64,000 bases of DNA. Origin: Asticcacaulis sp. AND118. Its GTDB lineage: Bacteria; Pseudomonadota; Alphaproteobacteria; Caulobacterales; Caulobacteraceae. This document shows positions 60,062 to 64,000 of this stretch, piece by piece. Positions within the stretch are counted from its first letter, which is position 1. Each line of letters opens with the position of its first letter. The notes under the pieces are model-generated. The model saw only the letters and a program-made list of their open reading frames with translations, made no database searches and had not been told where the DNA came from. The stretch spans positions 2,518,501 to 2,582,500 of the forward strand of contig NZ_CP084910.1 in NCBI RefSeq assembly GCF_020535245.1. The letters are read 5' to 3'. Made by a program: the position numbers and the translations under genes.

Positions 60062-61018
60062 CTATTTACGCTTCATCGCCGGATGGGTCGGCGCATAGGG
60101 AGCCTGCTTGCGCCAATCCTCGGCATAGGCGACGAAATCGTCATCCAGCGTATCCGGCAAAGCCAGAACCACATGGGCGAACAGATCCCCGCGCGCGCCG
60201 GACTTGGCGTCATAGCCGCCGCGGCCTTTCAGGCGCAGTATGGCCCCGGAATTGGACCCCTTGGCGATGGTGACATTGACCGGGCCGTCGGGCGTCGGGG
60301 CCTGCACCTTGCCGCCCAGAACCGCGTCCGGGATCGACACATAGAGGTCCATGTGCAGGTCGTTACCCTCGACGCGGAACACGCCGTGCGGCTTGAGCAC
60401 CAGTTCGACCAGCGCGTCGCCGTGCGGCCCGCGACCGTTGGGCGACGGCGCACCCTGCCCTTTGAGGCGCAGGGTCTGCCCGTCCCTGGCGCCCTTGGGG
60501 ATGCTGACGTCGAGCGTGCGTCCGTCGGTAAGCTGCACCCGCCGCGTATTGCCGGCGATCGTGTCCATCAGGTCGATATCGAGCTTGAGCCGCAGGTCGC
60601 CGCCCTTCTGGGCCTGCGCCCCGAAACCGCCGCCCGGATTGAAGCCCTGACGACGCCCGCCGCCCGATCCGAAGATGTCGAAAATGTCGTCGAGATCGAT
60701 GCCGTCGAACGAGCCGCGCGCGCCGCCGCCATAGCCCTGGGACGAACCGCCCCCAAAACCTCCGCCGCCGCCGAAGCCGCTGCGATAGGTCTCACGCCCG
60801 TCGGCATCCATCTGACCCGCGTCGTACTTCTTGCGCTTGTCGGGGTCTTTCAGCAGATCGAACGCCGCCGACACGCGCTTGAAGCGATCCTCAGCCGCCT
60901 TGTTATTGGGGTTGCGGTCGGGATGCAATTCCTTGGCCAGCTTGCGAAACGCCTTCTGGATATCATCGGCGCTGGCGGTGCGCGACACGCCCAGCTCTGA
61001 ATAAGGATCACCTGCCAC
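60062..61018 (-). CDS. CbpA/DnaJ-like co-chaperone
   Basis: 318 aa from the GTG at 61018, which follows GGAGGT at 8 nt. The J domain (DPYSELGVSRTASADDIQKAFRKLAKELHPDRN, with H-P-D) is followed by a Gly/Phe linker (SGFGGGGGFGGGSS), then two C-terminal substrate-binding barrels (LRLKLDIDLMDTIAGNTRRV, VSIPKGARDGQTLRLKGQG, GDLFAHVVLALP). It lacks the CxxCxGxG zinc fingers, so it is the CbpA type. It stimulates DnaK in the cytoplasm. Confidence 0.93.
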   Translation of the reverse strand: MAGDPYSELGVSRTASADDIQKAFRKLAKELHPDRNPNNKAAEDRFKRVSAAFDLLKDPDKRKKYDAGQMDADGRETYRSGFGGGGGFGGGSSQGYGGGARGSFDGIDLDDIFDIFGSGGGRRQGFNPGGGFGAQAQKGGDLRLKLDIDLMDTIAGNTRRVQLTDGRTLDVSIPKGARDGQTLRLKGQGAPSPNGRGPHGDALVELVLKPHGVFRVEGNDLHMDLYVSIPDAVLGGKVQAPTPDGPVNVTIAKGSNSGAILRLKGRGGYDAKSGARGDLFAHVVLALPDTLDDDFVAYAEDWRKQAPYAPTHPAMKRK

Positions 61019-61072
61019 GAAACACGACCTCCACAAATACCGGCATGCAGTTGGCGAAGGATGGGTTTCAAG

Positions 61073-61335
61073 TCAAGCCGATAAAGACATCTCCAGCGCC
61101 AAACCAACACCGGATGTAGGGGCTTTCTGGACGATTTCAACCCGGCTCAAGGCGTCAAAACCGTCGGGGTAGTCCGTCGCGGCCGCTTCGCTCCCATAGT
61201 CGAAGACGCTCTCCCTTACATCCACTTCACGACGCAGTTCCGCACCCTGATAAAAGCGCAGACGATAGGCTTCATATCCGTCCTCAAGCGGCGGCTCATA
61301 GTCCAGATGATCGCCGCCGTAGCGGGCACAGCACA
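61073..61335 (-). pseudogene. Displaced C-terminal coding segment of the tail gene
   Basis: After the frameshift the original downstream frame continues as ARYGGDHLDYEPPLEDGYEA, then YRLRFYQGAELRREVDVRE, ending LALEMSLSA at 61073. This looks like the family's normal C-terminus. Removing one copy of the 5-bp duplication (61326-61335) joins it to the main frame as W-I-R-C-A-R-Y-G-G. Confidence 0.6.
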
Positions 61336-64000
61336 GCGTATCCAGCTCAGACGCCACATGTCACATTGCCGCCGCATCCGGCCATGCACAGGCGCGCGCG
61401 GTCGGAGGCCGACACCCGCCCACGCCGTCTCCAGATCGATGGCCCCATCCGCAGTCCCTCCGAACCCGGACAATCCCGCCCGCCACAGGCGCGGCAGTCC
61501 ACGCTCCGCATCCGGCATATCGGCGCGCACCACTTCGGACAGGTGGATCACCGACGCCCCTTCGACGATCTGCAGAGCGCGCGTCCCCCATTGCCCGCGG
61601 ATCAGTCCGCTTAACCGCCACTGACGCAGCCCTGTCAGCTCGGCGCTGTGGTACTGGATGATCTCCCACTCGCCGCCTGTCCCCATCACGCAGATGAAAT
61701 TCGCGCCTTCAAGCACATCGGCCTCGGAACGGGATTGTAGAACCAGCCCTTCGAGGTAAATATCGAGACAGGCCGGTCTGTTCAGCTTATTCGACTGACC
61801 CGAAGGCAAACCCATGCGGGTATACCCCACCGAAGCCGGGCGCGTGACAGGGCCCCGCAGGGTGAGCGCACTCGCCCCGGCCCCGGCATAGACATCCACA
61901 CCCGTAAACGGCACAGCCGTCGCCGCCAGCACCGGACGCGCGTTCGTCTCGTCGGTGCCGAAACCAGGCAGGTCGAGCAGGTAGAACCCGGTCAGTATGG
62001 CCTTGGTCACACCGCCGCCGCCGGACGGCTCGTAAGGTATGACCGCCGTGCGCTCGCTCACCGGCGTCAGGGTGAGGCAAGGCCGTTCGGCCAGATCGAT
62101 TTCGACCACTCGGTAACGCAGGGCCTCGAACAGCACTTCGTCGCCCGTCTCGAAACGCAGCACATCCGCCGGCGACAGATCGAGCGTTACCGCCTCGCGC
62201 ACGCCCCGCGCTTCATTAAGCGTCCGACCGACAAAGTCACGCGCCTGCGCCGCCGACAGGCTCAGCCCCAGATCGACCTGCATCAGGCTTCCGCCCGCCA
62301 TATCCGAACGGGCATGAACCGCCTGCACCTGATAGTCGCGGTCGAGATCGTAACAGCGGAGCGTCAGGGCCGACGGCGCTTCGATCAGTTCACGCCGCGC
62401 CAGTACCGGTTCGCGTTCATGATCGGCCAACGCATCGCGCGACAAGGCGATCGCGGTTTGCGCCCCGATTATCTTCAACCCGTCATTCGCTTCCGCCAGA
62501 TCGAGCCCCAGGTAAGACAGGACAGGCTCCATCGCACTGGCGGCACTCATCGGCTGTTCGATAACATAGCCATCGATGACGCCTTCAACTTCGGAAACGT
62601 CGATTTCCGACCCGACCTGTGCCGCGATTGCGCTCAGCAGATTTTTCGCGTCCGCCGACCCGACCCGGCCGTTCAGCCAGTGCCCGGTGCGCCAATTGCC
62701 GCCGTCGCCCCATATCTCCGCACGTCGCGGAAAATCGGGGTAAGGCCGCGCATCCCAGCACCACACATTCATGCCCGACAGCATGGGTGCGCCGTAAACC
62801 GTGCTGACCGGATTATTCGCCGGATCGGCGTAAAACCGGCTCAACGCCGTCAGGTAGGACCGCTGCGCCCGGTCGTCCCGCGCCCCCGTCGAATAGGGCG
62901 GAACGGCGCTTTCGGACGATTTGGGATCGACAAACAGATTGGGCGCGTTCGGCCCCTTATCTATCGCGCCGCAGCCATATTCGACGAAACGGATCGGCTT
63001 GGATTGCGGTACCCAGTCTGTCGGCGCTGATTGCCGGATGCCGCCCGGACGATCATGGTGCGGGTTTGCCCACCAGCCCTGAATATCCTTCGGGCGGAAC
63101 ATCCAGTACTCACCGAACGCGCCATCGGCGATAGATGAACGGACCTGTCCGTCTTTGTCTTCTGATGACGCATAGTACCAGTCGAAACCCTCCCCGCCAC
63201 GCACGCGCGACGCCAGATAGGCCGGGTCGTAGATCGACTCGGCCTCTTCGGCATCAGTATGGTCGCCCTCGCGCCAGTCGGTCAGCGGCGCGTACCAGTC
63301 GATACCGACAAAATCTATGTCAGCATCGGCCCACAAGGGATCTAGATGAAAGACCGCGTGGTCGCCCGTATGATGCCCGAAATATTCGCTCCAGTCGGCG
63401 GCATAGGACAGCTTGGTGTCCGGCCCGACCACCGCGCGCACCTCTGCCGCCAACGCCTTCAACTGCGCCACCGCCGGATAGGTCAGGGCATCAGAACGGG
63501 TCGTCGTCACACCGCGCAGTTCCGACCCCAGCAGCACCGCATCGACGCCGCCCGCCTCGACGGCCAGCGCCGCCAGATGCCGCACGAAGCGGCGCAGCCC
63601 CCATCCTTCCGCCGCACCGAAAAACGCCGCCACATCGTCCGCCGCCTGCGCGGTCAGGTCGTGCGTCGATGCGATTCGCCCGCGCCAGGGAAAACCCGCG
63701 CAATCCATCAGAATGAACGGCACCAGCGTGACCTCATAGCCGCGCTGTTTCAGTACACGGATGGCCGCAATCACCGACGCGTCGGACGGCGTGCCGCCAT
63801 AGACCGGACGCCCGTCCTGCGTGCTGATCAGATGGGCTTCGTCACGCCCGATGCCGGCCACCGACCACACTTCGGGCCGCGTCCTCTTTACCGCCTGTTC
63901 GACGCCCGGACGGATGCGACAGGCACCGGCATCGAGGCCGTCGCCGAACCAGCTAATCGCCAGATTGACGCGCTTCACCTTCGGCAGGTGTGCCTCAAGC
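61216..64000 (-). CDS. Gene-transfer-agent/phage tail megatron (host-specificity) protein, partial and frameshifted
   Basis: The frame enters from the right window edge (LEAHLPKVKRVNLAISWFGD) and ends at 61216. A GTA TIM-barrel-like domain has LLGSELRGVTTTRSDALTYPAV, KLSYAADWSEYFGHHTGDHAVFHLDPLWADADIDFVGIDWYAPLTDW and MNVWCWDARPYPDFPRR. A phage-tail-3-like and Rcc01698-type C-terminal part follows (LIRGQWGTRA). These match RcGTA ORFg15-type tail-tip proteins of Alphaproteobacteria. A 5-bp tandem duplication at 61326-61335 changes the frame, replacing the last ~85 residues with a shorter, Cys-containing tail. Confidence 0.88.
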   Translation of the reverse strand, partial: LEAHLPKVKRVNLAISWFGDGLDAGACRIRPGVEQAVKRTRPEVWSVAGIGRDEAHLISTQDGRPVYGGTPSDASVIAAIRVLKQRGYEVTLVPFILMDCAGFPWRGRIASTHDLTAQAADDVAAFFGAAEGWGLRRFVRHLAALAVEAGGVDAVLLGSELRGVTTTRSDALTYPAVAQLKALAAEVRAVVGPDTKLSYAADWSEYFGHHTGDHAVFHLDPLWADADIDFVGIDWYAPLTDWREGDHTDAEEAESIYDPAYLASRVRGGEGFDWYYASSEDKDGQVRSSIADGAFGEYWMFRPKDIQGWWANPHHDRPGGIRQSAPTDWVPQSKPIRFVEYGCGAIDKGPNAPNLFVDPKSSESAVPPYSTGARDDRAQRSYLTALSRFYADPANNPVSTVYGAPMLSGMNVWCWDARPYPDFPRRAEIWGDGGNWRTGHWLNGRVGSADAKNLLSAIAAQVGSEIDVSEVEGVIDGYVIEQPMSAASAMEPVLSYLGLDLAEANDGLKIIGAQTAIALSRDALADHEREPVLARRELIEAPSALTLRCYDLDRDYQVQAVHARSDMAGGSLMQVDLGLSLSAAQARDFVGRTLNEARGVREAVTLDLSPADVLRFETGDEVLFEALRYRVVEIDLAERPCLTLTPVSERTAVIPYEPSGGGGVTKAILTGFYLLDLPGFGTDETNARPVLAATAVPFTGVDVYAGAGASALTLRGPVTRPASVGYTRMGLPSGQSNKLNRPACLDIYLEGLVLQSRSEADVLEGANFICVMGTGGEWEIIQYHSAELTGLRQWRLSGLIRGQWGTRALQIVEGASVIHLSEVVRADMPDAERGLPRLWRAGLSGFGGTADGAIDLETAWAGVGLRPRAPVHGRMRRQCDMWRLSWIRCAVPATAAIIWTMSRRLRTDMKPIVCAFIRVRNCVVKWM

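Overview
The window is GC-rich DNA from an aerobic alphaproteobacterium of the Caulobacterales type; Asticcacaulis or a close relative is my best guess. The reasons are: TonB-dependent receptors beside tryptophan-halogenase-like proteins and LacI regulators, many secreted glycosidases and esterases, Atm1-type export, a cycHJKL-type cytochrome c maturation operon, a gene-transfer-agent tail gene, and many two-component proteins. No rRNA, tRNA, insertion sequence, integrase or CRISPR array was seen. The gene content reads as ordinary chromosome rather than an island.

Layout. 1-5067: end of glnE, two small ORFs, an SDR, a PNPOx-like protein and a histidine kinase/response regulator pair. 5343-6486: phasin and 3-hydroxybutyrate dehydrogenase (polyhydroxybutyrate metabolism). 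6697-8562: Atm1-type exporter. 8717-14945: rhamnogalacturonan acetylesterase, DsbA-like protein, an esterase coupled to a GH97 alpha-glucosidase, and a LacI regulator. 14995-21752: GT39-type membrane protein, serine dehydratase, secreted hydrolases, a MerC-like protein behind Zur-like boxes, and a polysaccharide deacetylase. 21883-29805: GH2 beta-galactosidase, LacI regulator, TonB receptor and flavin-dependent halogenase. 29932-39375: a dense signalling region with orphan response regulators, a KdpD-like soluble kinase, a double-receiver protein, a MarR regulator with its hydrolase, and a three-gene CHASE3 kinase/receiver/hybrid kinase operon. 39489-41188: small stress and membrane proteins (entericidin, holin-like, DUF883, CsbD). 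41322-49372: GguC-like protein, FadR-type regulator, two symporters and a GH15 glucoamylase. 49641-57415: group II globin, DegP-type protease, ccmI-ccmE-ccmF-ccmH and a large unknown protein. 57470-61018: kinase, response regulator and PepSY protein operon, then a CbpA-like co-chaperone. 61073-64000: a GTA or phage tail 'megatron' gene with a 5-bp tandem duplication near its 3' end.

How the parts connect. A perfect 14-bp palindrome (TGAATACGTATTCA) occurs upstream of the GH97 alpha-glucosidase and again between the SSS symporter and the glucoamylase, 33 kb away. This suggests one LacI-type alpha-glucan regulon. A different LacI-like operator precedes the TonB receptor and halogenase. Three families of imperfectly palindromic intergenic repeats (called A, B and C here) fill many gene junctions. 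One B copy lies inside ccmH and appears to be translated. Other items for follow-up are a nested inverted-repeat element with a 14-G tract (40664-40793), a candidate sRNA ending in a strong terminator at 13730, and an SDR whose catalytic Tyr is replaced by His.
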